NCBI GenBank assembly: GCA_023391635.1
Contig: JAEWAQ010000024.1
Location: forward strand, 15,678 to 79,677
Reading direction: 5' to 3'
Length of the DNA stretch: 64,000 bases
Origin: Bacillota bacterium
GTDB lineage: Bacteria; Bacillota; Bacilli; Paenibacillales; Paenibacillaceae
Shown: in pieces, positions 1 to 8,403 of the stretch
Position numbering within the stretch: position 1 is the stretch's first letter
Layout: each line of letters begins with the position of its first letter
Translations under genes and position numbers: made by a program
The notes under the pieces: model-generated
Told to the model about the DNA's origin: nothing
Database searches by the model: none
What the model saw: the letters and a program-made list of their open reading frames with translations, nothing else

Positions 1-216
1 GGCTTTATATTGAAGCTGCACGGCTTGCATCTTGATCGTGATGCCCCGTTCCCGCTCCAAGTCCATGTTGTCGAGAAACTGCTCCTGCATTTCCCGCGAT
101 GTCAACGCCCCGGTATACTCCAAAATCCGGTCGGCCAGCGTCGATTTCCCGTGGTCGATATGGGCGATAATGCAAAAATTACGAATATGGCTCTGTTTCA
201 CTTGTATGTCAGCCAT
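1..216 (-). CDS. lepA: Elongation factor 4 LepA, N-terminal fragment (runs off the left edge)
   Basis: The first 72 codons of the ribosome back-translocase/assembly GTPase LepA, read leftwards off the window. The Walker A/P-loop region AHIDHGKSTLADR is at residues 19-31. It is followed by the LepA-type segment TGALTSREMQEQFLDNMDLE and by switch I (RERGITIK). The ATG at 216 has an upstream GGAGG, although the spacing is rather long. In Bacillus lepA directly follows spoIIP/yqxA; here those genes are 16.4 kb away, so accessory DNA separates them. Identification is secure; the rest of the gene is outside the window. Confidence 0.97.
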   Translation of the reverse strand, partial: MADIQVKQSHIRNFCIIAHIDHGKSTLADRILEYTGALTSREMQEQFLDNMDLERERGITIKMQAVQLQYKA

Positions 217-349
217 CGGCTCCACGAACCCTCCAAGCGATCTCTCTTCTGCAGATGTGTATCGCTTCATTATAACAAGGGATGCCTTGGGCTTCAATCG
301 AAAGTCGCGGGACGTCAGGACAATCGCTTACGGATTTGACAAACATCCG

Positions 350-545
350 AAGACAGCATCATTTTCGCGGTGCTAGTGAGGCTGCGGGCGTAGATGATGC
401 GGACGGCATCATATCTTGGCGGTATCAGCGGGACAACGGGCGCACATGGTGCGGACTGCATCATTTTGGCGGGACAATGAGCGTACATGGTGCGGACTGC
501 ATCATTTTGGCGGCACCGGCGGGGCAACGGGCGCGGGACGCAGAC
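350..545. repeat. Four-copy degenerate ~51-bp tandem repeat (array E)
   Basis: GCATCAT begins at 356, 406, 458 and 499, giving intervals of 50, 52 and 41. Units read GCATCATTTTGGCGG followed by a variable stretch and ATGGTGCGGACT. At the junctions ATGATGC/ATGGTGC can pair with the following GCATCAT around a GGAC(T) loop, giving one hairpin per unit. The array fills the gap between the lepA start and the end of the xylonate dehydratase gene; both genes read leftwards. Confidence 0.8.
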
Positions 546-559
546 GGTCGGCCGGTCCG

Positions 560-2548
560 TCACGCCTTCTTGCTCTGCTCCGCCAGCGCTTGCTTGCCGG
601 CTTCCAGCAGCGCGATGATGCGGTCGACGTCGTAGACGCCGCCCTTCCACGTGCCGCCGCTGGCTGCTTGCAGCGCCGCCCAAAGCCGGGTGTCGTCCGG
701 CAGATCGGGATCTTCCGCGAGCTCCGGATGAGGCGGTCGGCGCAGCAGCTCGGCCGCGCCTGCTTCCGGCGTTGCCGGACGTTCTCCGCTTCCGGCCATA
801 TTCACGGTTCCTTCCAGCTTCGCCGTATCGACGCGGATGTCGATCCAATCTCCGTGGCGAAGCTTGCCGACAGGACCGCCGACCAGCGCTTCCGGGCCGA
901 TATGGCCGATGCAGGCGCCGGTCGACACGCCCGAGAAACGGGCGTCCGTCAAGAGCGACACTTCCTTGCCATAAGACAGATGCTTGAGCGCGGATGTGAG
1001 CTGGTACGTCTCCTCCATCCCCGTACCGGACGGCCCCCGCCCGATCAGCACCAGCACGTCCCCGGCGGCGATGCCGCCTGTCTTGATAGCGCGGATAGCC
1101 GCCCGCTCGGTCGTGAACACCTTGGCCCGGCCCAGATGATGGAAGACGCCTTGTTCGTCGAGCTTGGACGGATCGATCGCCGCCGACTTGATGACGGAGC
1201 CTTCGGGGGCGATGTTGCCGATCGGGAACGTCACGGTTGACGCCATGCCGGCAGCCCGCGCGCGGGCGGGCGAATAGATGACGGTATCGGAATCGATGCT
1301 GTCTGTCTCCTGCAATTGCCGCCGCATGCGCGCGCGCCGTTCGGACGATTCCCACCAATCCAGGTTGCGGCCGAGCGTCTCTCCCGTCACGGTCAGCGCG
1401 GATTCATCCAACGCCCCCAGCTTGCGCAGGTGCAGCATGACTTCCGGCACGCCGCCGGCAAGGAACACCCGTACCGTCGGATGCGGTATCGGGCCGTTGG
1501 GCAGCACGCTGACGAGCCGCGGGACGCTGCGGTTCACTTCCGCCCAGTCCGCGGCTTCAGGCACTTTCAATCCCGCCGCGTGTGCGATTGCCGGAATATG
1601 CAGCAGCAGGTTGGTCGAACCGCCGAATGCGGCGTGCAACACCATCGCATTGCGAATCGCGGCATCGGTCAGTATGCGGTCGCCGGTAATCCGCCGCTCG
1701 GCCATATGCAGCGCAGCGCGGGCCGTCTGCCTGGCCATCTCGGCCCACACGGGCTGACCGGACGGCGCGAGCGCCGCATGCGGCACCGTGAGGCCGAGCG
1801 CTTCGGCCACCACCTGGGAAGTCGCGGCGGTGCCGAGGAATTGGCAGCCGCCGCCCGGCGTCGCGCAGGCGCGGCAGCCGAGATCGGCCGCCTCTTGCAG
1901 CGAGAGCTCGCCGTTCGCGAAGCGGGCGCCGATCGTCTGGATTTTGCCCGCGTCTTCGCCGCTTGTCGGCGGGAGCGTGACGCCGCCAGGCACGATGGCG
2001 ACCGGCAGCCCTCGTATCCCGGCCAGCGCCGCCGTCATCGCGGGCAGTCCCTTGTCGCAGGTGGCGACTCCGATGACCGCCGAACGGGTCGGAAGCGAAC
2101 GAATCAGGCGCCGCATGACGATAGCGGCATCGTTGCGGTAAGGCAGTGAATCATACATGCCGGCCGTACCTTGGGAGCGCCCGTCGCATGGGTCGCTGAC
2201 ATAGCCTGCGAACGGCACGCCGCCCGCTTGCGCGATCTCGCGGGCTGCTTCCTTCATGAGCAGGCCGATTTCCCAATGGCCCGTATGGTAGCCGAGCGCC
2301 AGCGGGGAGCCGTCTTCGTTGCGGATGCCGCCCTGCGTGCCCAGAATCAACACTTGTTTGCCGTTCAGTCGGGACGGGCTCCAGCCCATCCCCACATTTT
2401 GCGAGAGTCCGAACAGATCGCCGCTTGGCGCCTCGCGGAGCATGTCCTCCGTGAGGGGAAGCGAGCCTTGCGGCCCTGCCGCGTGCGTCTGGATGCGGAA
2501 ATCTATGGACTGGTCGGGTCCCATGATTGCTTCCAAGCCGGATGCCAT
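560..2548 (-). CDS. D-xylonate dehydratase, IlvD/Edd superfamily (YjhG/YagF type)
   Basis: 662-residue Fe-S dehydratase expected to convert D-xylonate to 2-dehydro-3-deoxy-D-pentonate. It resembles E. coli YagF/YjhG closely over its whole length, including THAAGPQG, the YHTGHWEIG block, SLPTRSAVIGVATCDKG and the tail DDTRLWAALQAASGGTWKG. The cysteines expected to hold the cluster are in SDPCDGRSQG, VATCDKGLPA and RACATPGGGC. The ATG at 2548 follows GAGGAGG with good spacing. It is the last gene of a three-gene operon, 28 bp after the aldehyde dehydrogenase. Substrate is inferred from family and context; related pentonates are possible. No transporter or sugar dehydrogenase is adjacent, so the acid must be imported or made by genes elsewhere. 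Confidence 0.9.
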   Translation of the reverse strand: MASGLEAIMGPDQSIDFRIQTHAAGPQGSLPLTEDMLREAPSGDLFGLSQNVGMGWSPSRLNGKQVLILGTQGGIRNEDGSPLALGYHTGHWEIGLLMKEAAREIAQAGGVPFAGYVSDPCDGRSQGTAGMYDSLPYRNDAAIVMRRLIRSLPTRSAVIGVATCDKGLPAMTAALAGIRGLPVAIVPGGVTLPPTSGEDAGKIQTIGARFANGELSLQEAADLGCRACATPGGGCQFLGTAATSQVVAEALGLTVPHAALAPSGQPVWAEMARQTARAALHMAERRITGDRILTDAAIRNAMVLHAAFGGSTNLLLHIPAIAHAAGLKVPEAADWAEVNRSVPRLVSVLPNGPIPHPTVRVFLAGGVPEVMLHLRKLGALDESALTVTGETLGRNLDWWESSERRARMRRQLQETDSIDSDTVIYSPARARAAGMASTVTFPIGNIAPEGSVIKSAAIDPSKLDEQGVFHHLGRAKVFTTERAAIRAIKTGGIAAGDVLVLIGRGPSGTGMEETYQLTSALKHLSYGKEVSLLTDARFSGVSTGACIGHIGPEALVGGPVGKLRHGDWIDIRVDTAKLEGTVNMAGSGERPATPEAGAAELLRRPPHPELAEDPDLPDDTRLWAALQAASGGTWKGGVYDVDRIIALLEAGKQALAEQSKKA

Positions 2549-2576
2549 ACTTTGCGCGCCTCCTCTTTCGCCTCGG

Positions 2577-4052
2577 TTAAGATTTGATGAACACCGTCTT
2601 GATCGAAGTGAAAAATTCGATCGCGGCCTGCCCCTGCTCGCGCGAATGCGAGCTGGAACCCTTCATGCCGCCGAACGGCGCCTGTAGCTCAACGCCGGCG
2701 GTCTCTGCGTTGATCCGAATCAAGCCCGCATCGACTTCGTTGATGAAGCTCAACATGCTGCCGATGTCTCGCGTATAGATCGAAGCGCTGAGGCCGAATT
2801 CCGTATCGTTGGCGAGCGCGATCGCATGCCGTAAATCGTCCGCCTCGATCAAGGCCAGCACCGGCCCGAATATTTCCTCCTGCGCGATCGCCATGTCCGA
2901 CGCGACGTTGTCGAACACCGCGGGGGTAATGTAATATCCGCCGGCCAGCTCGGGGTCCTCCGGCTTCGTGCCGCCCCAGAGCAGTCTGGCGCCCTCCTCG
3001 ATTCCTTGGCGGACATACGCCTCCACCGTCTCCAGCTGCTTCTCGCTCGAACACGGCCCCAGCCAGGTAGACGGTTCGAGGCCGTCGCCAACCTTGAGCG
3101 ATTTTACGCGGGCCAACAGCTTCTCCTTGAACGGCTCCATGACCGTCCGCTCGACGATGACCCGACTGGTCGCCGTGCACTTCTGTCCGGTGGAGCGCAG
3201 TCCCCCGCTGATCGTGCCTTCTACGGCGAGATCGAGATCAGCGTCCTTCGCGACGATGACCGGATTTTTGCCGCCCATCTCCAACTGGTATTTGGCGCCT
3301 CTGGCCAGCGCGGCTTGGCCGACCTGCTTGCCGACCGTATTCGAGCCGGTGAAGGTGACGCCATGGACGCCGGGATGCGCGGCCAGTCCTTGGCCGACGA
3401 CGCGGCCGCTGCCGACGACCATATTGATCGCGCCGGCCGGAAATCCCGCATCATGGAACGCCTGCATGACGGCTGCGGCGGTTACCGCCGTTTCCGTCGC
3501 CGGCTTCCAGACGACCGTATTGCCATAGATGAGCGCCGGGGCGATCTTCCATACGGGAATCGCGACGGGAAAATTCCACGGCGAGATGACGCCGACGACG
3601 CCAAGCGGCGAGCGCGTCGTGAACATGAGCGCCTCCGCGTCGGTCGACGGGATGAGGTCGCCGATCTTGCGCATCCCTTCGCCCGCATAATAGCGCAGGA
3701 TCGCGACTCCGCGCATCGTCTCTCCCTTCGCCTCCGCGAACGTCTTGCCCATCTCGCGCGTCATCGTCCGGCCGATCTCGTCCGCGCGGGCTTCCACCAA
3801 GGCCGCCGCCTTGTACAGCAGGTCTCCGCGCTGCGCGCCGGTCAGCCCGCGCCAGCCTGGACGTGCCGCGTTCGCCGCCGCGACGGCCGTATCCAGCTGC
3901 TGCGCCGTCGATTCGGAGACGTAGCCGACGACTTCGCCGGGGTTCGCGGGATTCGTGCTTGCGGTCGCGGAACCGCCCGTCGCCGCAGGCTGCCAAGCGC
4001 CATCGATATAATTGCGGATCGTGGGAACGGATGCAGATGTAGTACTGTTCAT
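2577..4052 (-). CDS. NAD(P)-dependent aldehyde dehydrogenase, probable 2-oxoglutarate semialdehyde dehydrogenase
   Basis: 491-residue ALDH-superfamily enzyme. Visible motifs are the substrate-channel Asn in SPWNFPVAIP, the nucleotide-binding FTGSNTVG, the general-base Glu in LEMGGKNP and the nucleophilic Cys in GQKCTATSR. The family includes the 2-oxoglutarate (alpha-ketoglutaric) semialdehyde dehydrogenases of oxidative pentose and glucarate routes. Its place between a pentonate dehydratase and a 2-keto-3-deoxy-acid dehydratase makes the final Weimberg step, semialdehyde to 2-oxoglutarate, the best role. The start at 4052 has AGGAGAG upstream; the gaps to both neighbours are about 30 bp, consistent with one transcript. 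The ALDH call is certain, the substrate inferred. Confidence 0.88.
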   Translation of the reverse strand: MNSTTSASVPTIRNYIDGAWQPAATGGSATASTNPANPGEVVGYVSESTAQQLDTAVAAANAARPGWRGLTGAQRGDLLYKAAALVEARADEIGRTMTREMGKTFAEAKGETMRGVAILRYYAGEGMRKIGDLIPSTDAEALMFTTRSPLGVVGVISPWNFPVAIPVWKIAPALIYGNTVVWKPATETAVTAAAVMQAFHDAGFPAGAINMVVGSGRVVGQGLAAHPGVHGVTFTGSNTVGKQVGQAALARGAKYQLEMGGKNPVIVAKDADLDLAVEGTISGGLRSTGQKCTATSRVIVERTVMEPFKEKLLARVKSLKVGDGLEPSTWLGPCSSEKQLETVEAYVRQGIEEGARLLWGGTKPEDPELAGGYYITPAVFDNVASDMAIAQEEIFGPVLALIEADDLRHAIALANDTEFGLSASIYTRDIGSMLSFINEVDAGLIRINAETAGVELQAPFGGMKGSSSHSREQGQAAIEFFTSIKTVFIKS

Positions 4053-4082
4053 TTTGAGTCTCTCTCCTTGTCTTCGCCCGGC

Positions 4083-4961
4083 TTAGGCCGATGCGGCAAT
4101 ATTGACCAGCGTGCCGATGCCGCCGACTTCGATCTCGATCCGGTCGCCCGGCTGCAGCGTAAATTGATTCGGAGGTACGATGCAAGTGCCTGTCAGCAGC
4201 ACCGTTCCGTCGAACAGGATATTGTCCTTGCGCAAATAATCGACCAGTTCCTCCAGCTTGCGCTTGAGCTTGCCCGTGGAAGCCGATTCGTCGACCGCCA
4301 GCTCGCCGTTTCGGTAAATCCGGCAGGCGATGAGCAGATCGTAGGGATCGCCCACCGTTTCCGTCAGCCGGATGGCCGGTCCGATCGCGCAGGAGCGCTT
4401 CCATATTTTCGCCTGCGGCAGGTAGAGCGGGTTCTCGCCTTCGATGTCGCGGCAACTCATGTCGTTGCCTGCCGTATAACCGATGATCCGCCCGCCGCGG
4501 TCGAGCACGAGTCCAAGCTCCGGCTCGGGCACCTGCCACCCCGAATCGCTGCGCAGGCACACCTCTTCACCGGGGCCGACCGTGCGGGCCGCGGTCGATT
4601 TCATGAACAGCTCGGGGCGGGCCGCGCCGTATACTTTGTCGTAGAACGTCGACGCCCCTTCCGGTTTGCCGCCGGTCGCTTCGTAGTTGCGGGCTTCCTT
4701 GCTGCGCTCGTAAGTGACGCCCGCCGCCCACACTTCCGGGGCGTCGATCGGCGTGAGCAGGTCGTAGTGTCGCCAATCTCCGCCAAGCGGCGCGGCGCCG
4801 TCGATTTGTTCCCGCACCAGATGCAGCGGGGTGACGCCCGCCGCATCGGCCCGGGCCGTCAGCGAGAGATAATCGCTCTCCGCAAGGCCGTATGCCTCGT
4901 CTTGATCGGTGACGGCCGCCAGTCGGATGCTGCCGGATTCGCGGTAACGGATAATTCTCAT
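4083..4961 (-). CDS. FAH-family 2-dehydro-3-deoxy-D-pentonate dehydratase (probable)
   Basis: 292-residue protein of the fumarylacetoacetate hydrolase family. The C-terminal FAH fold shows metal-ligand segments around VPEPELGLVL, the GNDMSCRDIEGENPLY block typical of the 2-keto-3-deoxy-arabinonate/xylonate dehydratase branch, and the ending LQPGDRIEIEVGGIGTLVN. In this operon it would dehydrate 2-dehydro-3-deoxy-pentonate to 2-oxoglutarate semialdehyde, linking the other two enzymes. It is the promoter-proximal gene. The ATG at 4961 follows AAGGAGTG. An IclR-type operator lies about 30-50 bp upstream. Family is certain; the exact substrate rests on context. Confidence 0.85.
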   Translation of the reverse strand: MRIIRYRESGSIRLAAVTDQDEAYGLAESDYLSLTARADAAGVTPLHLVREQIDGAAPLGGDWRHYDLLTPIDAPEVWAAGVTYERSKEARNYEATGGKPEGASTFYDKVYGAARPELFMKSTAARTVGPGEEVCLRSDSGWQVPEPELGLVLDRGGRIIGYTAGNDMSCRDIEGENPLYLPQAKIWKRSCAIGPAIRLTETVGDPYDLLIACRIYRNGELAVDESASTGKLKRKLEELVDYLRKDNILFDGTVLLTGTCIVPPNQFTLQPGDRIEIEVGGIGTLVNIAASA

Positions 4962-4985
4962 GGGATAGACACACTCCTTATTGTT

Positions 4986-5014
4986 TTATAATATCAAACA
5001 CGGTTTTGCAAAAT
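4986..5014 (-). promoter_or_regulatory. Promoter/operator of the pentonate operon (IclR site 1)
   Basis: On the minus strand TTGCAAAAC-CGT-GTTTGATAT precedes TATAAA. The operator core CAAAAC-N3-GTTTG (plus-strand CAAAC at 4995-4999, GTTTTG at 5003-5008) sits between a TTGCAA -35-like box and the -10-like box. The same arrangement is found in front of the iclR gene at 5919-5942. Confidence 0.65.
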
Positions 5015-5137
5015 GGACAGCAAATGGGCCGGGAGCGCGTTCGCGGCATCTTATCTGGGATCGGAAGACCGACGGAGATCGGCCCGGCTTAAGCCCGAGA
5101 GCCGGAACCGGCTTCGTCCGTTCGCCGCCGCTCCGCT

Positions 5138-5899
5138 TCAACCGCTTCGCCACCCCAGCTTCTTCGAAATGTCCGCCGCCTCCCTATTGAGCGACTGCAC
5201 GAGCTCGGCCAACTCCTCGTCATCGACATGCGAAACCATCGTCGAAATGCTCATGGCCGCGGCGAGCTTGCCGTCATGCTCGAAGATAGGCGCAGCGGCG
5301 CAGCGGACGCCGGGCTCGTTCTCCTCCCGGTCGAAGGCGCAGCCTCGAGTGCGCACCTCCTGCAGCTCGGCCATGAACGCCGGCCGGTCGCCGATCGTGC
5401 GTTCCGTCCGCCTGACGAAGCTGTAGCCCTTCATCAGACGGTCCAGCTCGCGATCGGGCCGAAATGCCGCCAGCACCTTCCCGCACGCCGAGCTGTGCAA
5501 GGACACGCGCCGGCCGATTCGAGAATAGCGGATGGCTGCTTTGACGCCTTCCTGCTTGTCGATGTATACGCCTTCGTTGCCGTCCAGTATGACCAAATGC
5601 GTCGTTTGGCCAGTCGCTTCGGACAGCTTCTGCAGATGGGGACGCACGATATGGCGCAAATCGATGCCCTGGAGCAGCAGCTGCCCCTTCTCCACGAGCT
5701 TCATGCCGAGCCGGTACTGGCCGGATTGTTCGTTCTGCTCGATGTAGCCGTGCATTTGCAGCGTTTTGAGCAGCGAATGAACCGTGCTCTTGTGTAGCTG
5801 CATGCGTTGGCTGATCTCGGTGATTCTCAGCTCGACGTTCTGCTCGTCGAACAGGTCCAGGATGCGGAGAGCCCGGTCCAACGCTTGAATGATCGGCAT
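5138..5899 (-). CDS. IclR-family transcriptional regulator of the pentonate operon
   Basis: 254 residues. An N-terminal winged helix (about 1-65, ITEISQRMQLHKSTVHSLLKTL is the recognition region) is followed by the IclR effector domain (about 80-250, with LHSSACGKVLAAF and the C-terminal AAPIFEHDGKLAAAMSIS). The ATG at 5899 was chosen because AGGAG lies about 8 nt upstream and IclR proteins usually begin just before this helix; the longer frame from 5950 would run over the operator. It lies upstream of and co-directional with the three catabolic genes. A shared inverted repeat in both promoters suggests it controls itself and the operon, probably responding to a pentonate or keto-deoxy acid. 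The ligand is inferred. Confidence 0.9.
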   Translation of the reverse strand: MPIIQALDRALRILDLFDEQNVELRITEISQRMQLHKSTVHSLLKTLQMHGYIEQNEQSGQYRLGMKLVEKGQLLLQGIDLRHIVRPHLQKLSEATGQTTHLVILDGNEGVYIDKQEGVKAAIRYSRIGRRVSLHSSACGKVLAAFRPDRELDRLMKGYSFVRRTERTIGDRPAFMAELQEVRTRGCAFDREENEPGVRCAAAPIFEHDGKLAAAMSISTMVSHVDDEELAELVQSLNREAADISKKLGWRSG

Positions 5900-5916
5900 T
5901 GCGCATTGCTCCTGTT

Positions 5917-5946
5917 CTATATTATCAAACGTCGTTTTGCAATTTC
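5917..5946 (-). promoter_or_regulatory. Promoter/operator of iclR (IclR site 2)
   Basis: Minus strand TTGCAAAAC-GAC-GTTTGATAA followed by TATAGA. It shares ATCAAAC-N3-GTTTTGCAA (plus-strand sense) with the site in front of the catabolic operon, in the same position relative to the -10-like box. Autoregulation is the simple reading. Confidence 0.65.
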
Positions 5947-6142
5947 GCATTCATCTTAACAGACGATTCCCCCGCTGTCTACACATGGATCACCGCTCCG
6001 CTCGGGCGCGTCAAGGCAATCGCATTCGGATTTGCGGAGAAATCGTCTTCGGTTTGTCGACGGGGTTTCCGCCGTACTTAGGTACTTGAAGTGCCTAACC
6101 CACACACTCCGTTCGCGAACCCACGCCCAGGCCGGCGATGCT

Positions 6143-8137
6143 TCAGCGATCGTCGTCAGGTGTCTCGATCGTCAGGCCCGGGACGTGACGTTTGCCCATC
6201 TGTTTGCGTTGCTTGCGGTTCTGAACCGTATCGAACACGATGTCCATGTCGTAATCTTCGCCCGGATACAGCTTCTCCCTCTCGATATAGCGGCGGACTC
6301 GCTTGCGATTGATCTTCAGCTTCTCCTTCTGCACTTGTACGATCAAATTCCCTCGTTCATCCGGCAATCGGTAAACGACGCCTGTGCGGCGCAGATGCGG
6401 AATGAACACGACGTCCCCGACCCGAAGCGCTGCCGTCTCGCCCTCGTCGCTGTTCGCGGAAGCCCCTTCGGCGGCCGCTGCCGGGCGACTGCCGGCAGCA
6501 AGCTTGCCATACTGGCCGGACACAGGCGGCTCTGGACGGACGGCTGAACGATCACCGACACTCGGAGCCGCAGACCGCCCGACAACTGCCGCAGGCTCTG
6601 CCTGGCCCTGCCGCAAACCACCTGCGATCTCCCGCGCCCTCGCTACGATCTGCGGCGAAATGCCCAGCTTGGCCGCGATAACGAAAGCATAGCTGTTGCC
6701 GGCTTCGCCCATGTCCAACCGATATAACGGCTGCAGCGTCTCCTCGTCGAACGCCATTCTCGCGTTGCGGAAGCCGGGCGTTACCCGGGCGTATTCCTTG
6801 ATCTCGTTAAAATGCGTTGTCGCCAGCACCACGCAACCGAGCCGGTACAACTCCTCCAACACCGCAATCGACAATCCTACGCCTTCGCCCGGATCGGTAC
6901 CGGTCGCCAATTCGTCCAGAAGCACGAGCGTACCCGGGCCGGCTGCCTGTAAAATATCGATCACATTCCGCATATGCGCGGAGAACGTGCTCAGCGAAGC
7001 ATCCATGCTCTGGCCGTCGCCGATATCCGCTTCCACGGAGCCGAACACCGCCAGACTGCTGTGCTCATCGGCAGGAATCAGCAAGCCGGACTGCGCCATC
7101 AACGTCAACAGACCGACCGTCTTGATCGCCACGGTCTTGCCCCCCGTATTCGGCCCTGTAATGAGCAGGCAGCGATCATCGACCCCGATCTCGATATCAA
7201 GCGGCACCGGCTTGCCGGACAGGAACGGGTGCCGGGCTTGCCGCAGACGAACGATGCCGTCGCGATTGACCGTCGTACGCTCCCCACCGATAGCGAGCGC
7301 CCATCTGGCTTTGGCGAACAGGAAATCATAGTGTCCGGTCGCTTCGACGTTCACGGAAAGCTCGTGGGCATAAGACTCGACGTCCCCGGTCAGCTCAGCC
7401 AATACTTGCAGCTCCTCCCGCGTCTCCTCCGCCCGCAGCGCCGATAGCTCCATTTGCAATCCCGCAATCTCTGCCGGTTCCACAAACACGGTTTGCCCGC
7501 TGGCCGATTCGTCGAGCACGACGCCGGAGAGGCGCTTGCGCAACTCCTTGCGGACAGGCAGCACGTACCGCCCGTTCCTCTGGCTGACGAGCCGCTCTTG
7601 CAAAATATCCGCATGCCGGGACAGCAACCCGTCCAGCTTCTTCTGCAAGCGGTCATCCGCGGTGCGGATTTTTTTGCGGATTCGGTGCAGCTCCGCGCTG
7701 GCCGTGTCTACGACCCGCCCCCGGTCGATACAGCGATCAATCGCCTCCCGCAATCCGTTCAAATCATACATGGACATGGCGTACCCGGCGACCGCCTGGA
7801 CATCCGCCGCTTTCGACGACATATACTGCCTGAGATGTCCGCAACTGCGGGCGAATTGGGCGACATGGCCGAACTCTTGCTCGGACAAGACGTATCCGGT
7901 TCCGAGCAGCGTCATGACCGTTTCCATGCCTTCCAGGGAAGGAAGCGGCGGCTGTCCGCCTTTGCCCAGCAACCGCCGGGCCTCATCAGTTTCCCGGAGC
8001 CGCCTTTCAATTGCTTGCAGATCATCCATCGGATGCATCGCTTCTGCGAGCCTGCGTCCTGCATAGGTAGACGTGTAATCGACGATCGTCTCCACGACGC
8101 GGCGATATTCCAGTTTGTTTAGTGCATGTATGTTCAT
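6143..8137 (-). CDS. MutS2-like ABC ATPase lacking the Smr domain
   Basis: 664 residues. The MutS core and clamp occupy about 1-320; Walker A GPNTGGKT is at 328-335, Walker B LVLLDEL at 404-410 and the His switch TTHFNE at 440-445. A low-complexity Ala/Pro/Ser linker (about 505-570) and a small beta-barrel-like segment (about 572-617) follow. The protein then stops at ETPDDDR. Bacillus MutS2 is nearly 790 residues with a coiled coil and a C-terminal Smr domain; both the full coil and Smr are absent here. B. subtilis MutS2 splits collided ribosomes with its ATPase. A collision-splitting or recombination role without the nuclease-like part is possible. The ATG at 8137 follows GGAGG; the upstream in-frame extension lies inside a structured leader. 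It is probably a paralogue of the housekeeping mutS2. Confidence 0.85.
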   Translation of the reverse strand: MNIHALNKLEYRRVVETIVDYTSTYAGRRLAEAMHPMDDLQAIERRLRETDEARRLLGKGGQPPLPSLEGMETVMTLLGTGYVLSEQEFGHVAQFARSCGHLRQYMSSKAADVQAVAGYAMSMYDLNGLREAIDRCIDRGRVVDTASAELHRIRKKIRTADDRLQKKLDGLLSRHADILQERLVSQRNGRYVLPVRKELRKRLSGVVLDESASGQTVFVEPAEIAGLQMELSALRAEETREELQVLAELTGDVESYAHELSVNVEATGHYDFLFAKARWALAIGGERTTVNRDGIVRLRQARHPFLSGKPVPLDIEIGVDDRCLLITGPNTGGKTVAIKTVGLLTLMAQSGLLIPADEHSSLAVFGSVEADIGDGQSMDASLSTFSAHMRNVIDILQAAGPGTLVLLDELATGTDPGEGVGLSIAVLEELYRLGCVVLATTHFNEIKEYARVTPGFRNARMAFDEETLQPLYRLDMGEAGNSYAFVIAAKLGISPQIVARAREIAGGLRQGQAEPAAVVGRSAAPSVGDRSAVRPEPPVSGQYGKLAAGSRPAAAAEGASANSDEGETAALRVGDVVFIPHLRRTGVVYRLPDERGNLIVQVQKEKLKINRKRVRRYIEREKLYPGEDYDMDIVFDTVQNRKQRKQMGKRHVPGLTIETPDDDR

Positions 8138-8174
8138 GATAAGTTGCCTCCTTCGGCAATGTGAGAGTGAACGC

Positions 8175-8208
8175 AAAAAAACCGTGCCCGAAATGAGCAC
8201 GGTCGACC
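8175..8208 (-). terminator. Intrinsic terminator in the mutS2-like leader (attenuator)
   Basis: On the minus strand ACCGTGC, a 9-nt loop, GCACGGT, then a run of T. It lies between the promoter at 8404-8432 and the start codon at 8137, so it can only act as an attenuator for this gene. Confidence 0.85.
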
Positions 8209-8349
8209 TCCCGCCAAGCTGACGCTTAAGCAGTATCGAATACCGGTTCTTCTCTGGCAAATCCAGGCTTCCGGGCGCGAACGGCAAACTAAACCTCCGC
8301 AAATTACGGGGCCGAGCCGTCTAGCTGTTCAGAAGCCGTATGGAATTGT

Positions 8350-8373
8350 TCAGATCAGAACCAGGACCAACAT
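8350..8373 (-). CDS. Putative leader peptide MLVLVLI
   Basis: ATG TTG GTC CTG GTT CTG ATC TGA on the minus strand, preceded by AGGGGA with about 8 nt spacing. It begins some 25 nt after the predicted transcription start. Its 3' end lies in a GTTC/GAAC hairpin, and a terminator occurs further down the leader. The layout (tiny hydrophobic ORF, structured leader, terminator, resistance- or rescue-type gene) matches ribosome-mediated attenuation. Translation has not been shown, and a 7-codon ORF can arise by chance. Confidence 0.5.
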   Translation of the reverse strand: MLVLVLI

Positions 8374-8403
8374 GAAAATTTCCCCTGTCAATAGATTGTT
8401 AAC

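Noticed and set aside
3006..4991. 661-codon open frame on the plus strand
   Set aside because: Shadow of the aldehyde dehydrogenase and FAH-family genes; composition is Arg/Asp-rich without motifs.
8138..8400. T-box before the mutS2-like gene
   Set aside because: No AGGGTGG-type T-box sequence; contrast with the clear example before leuS.
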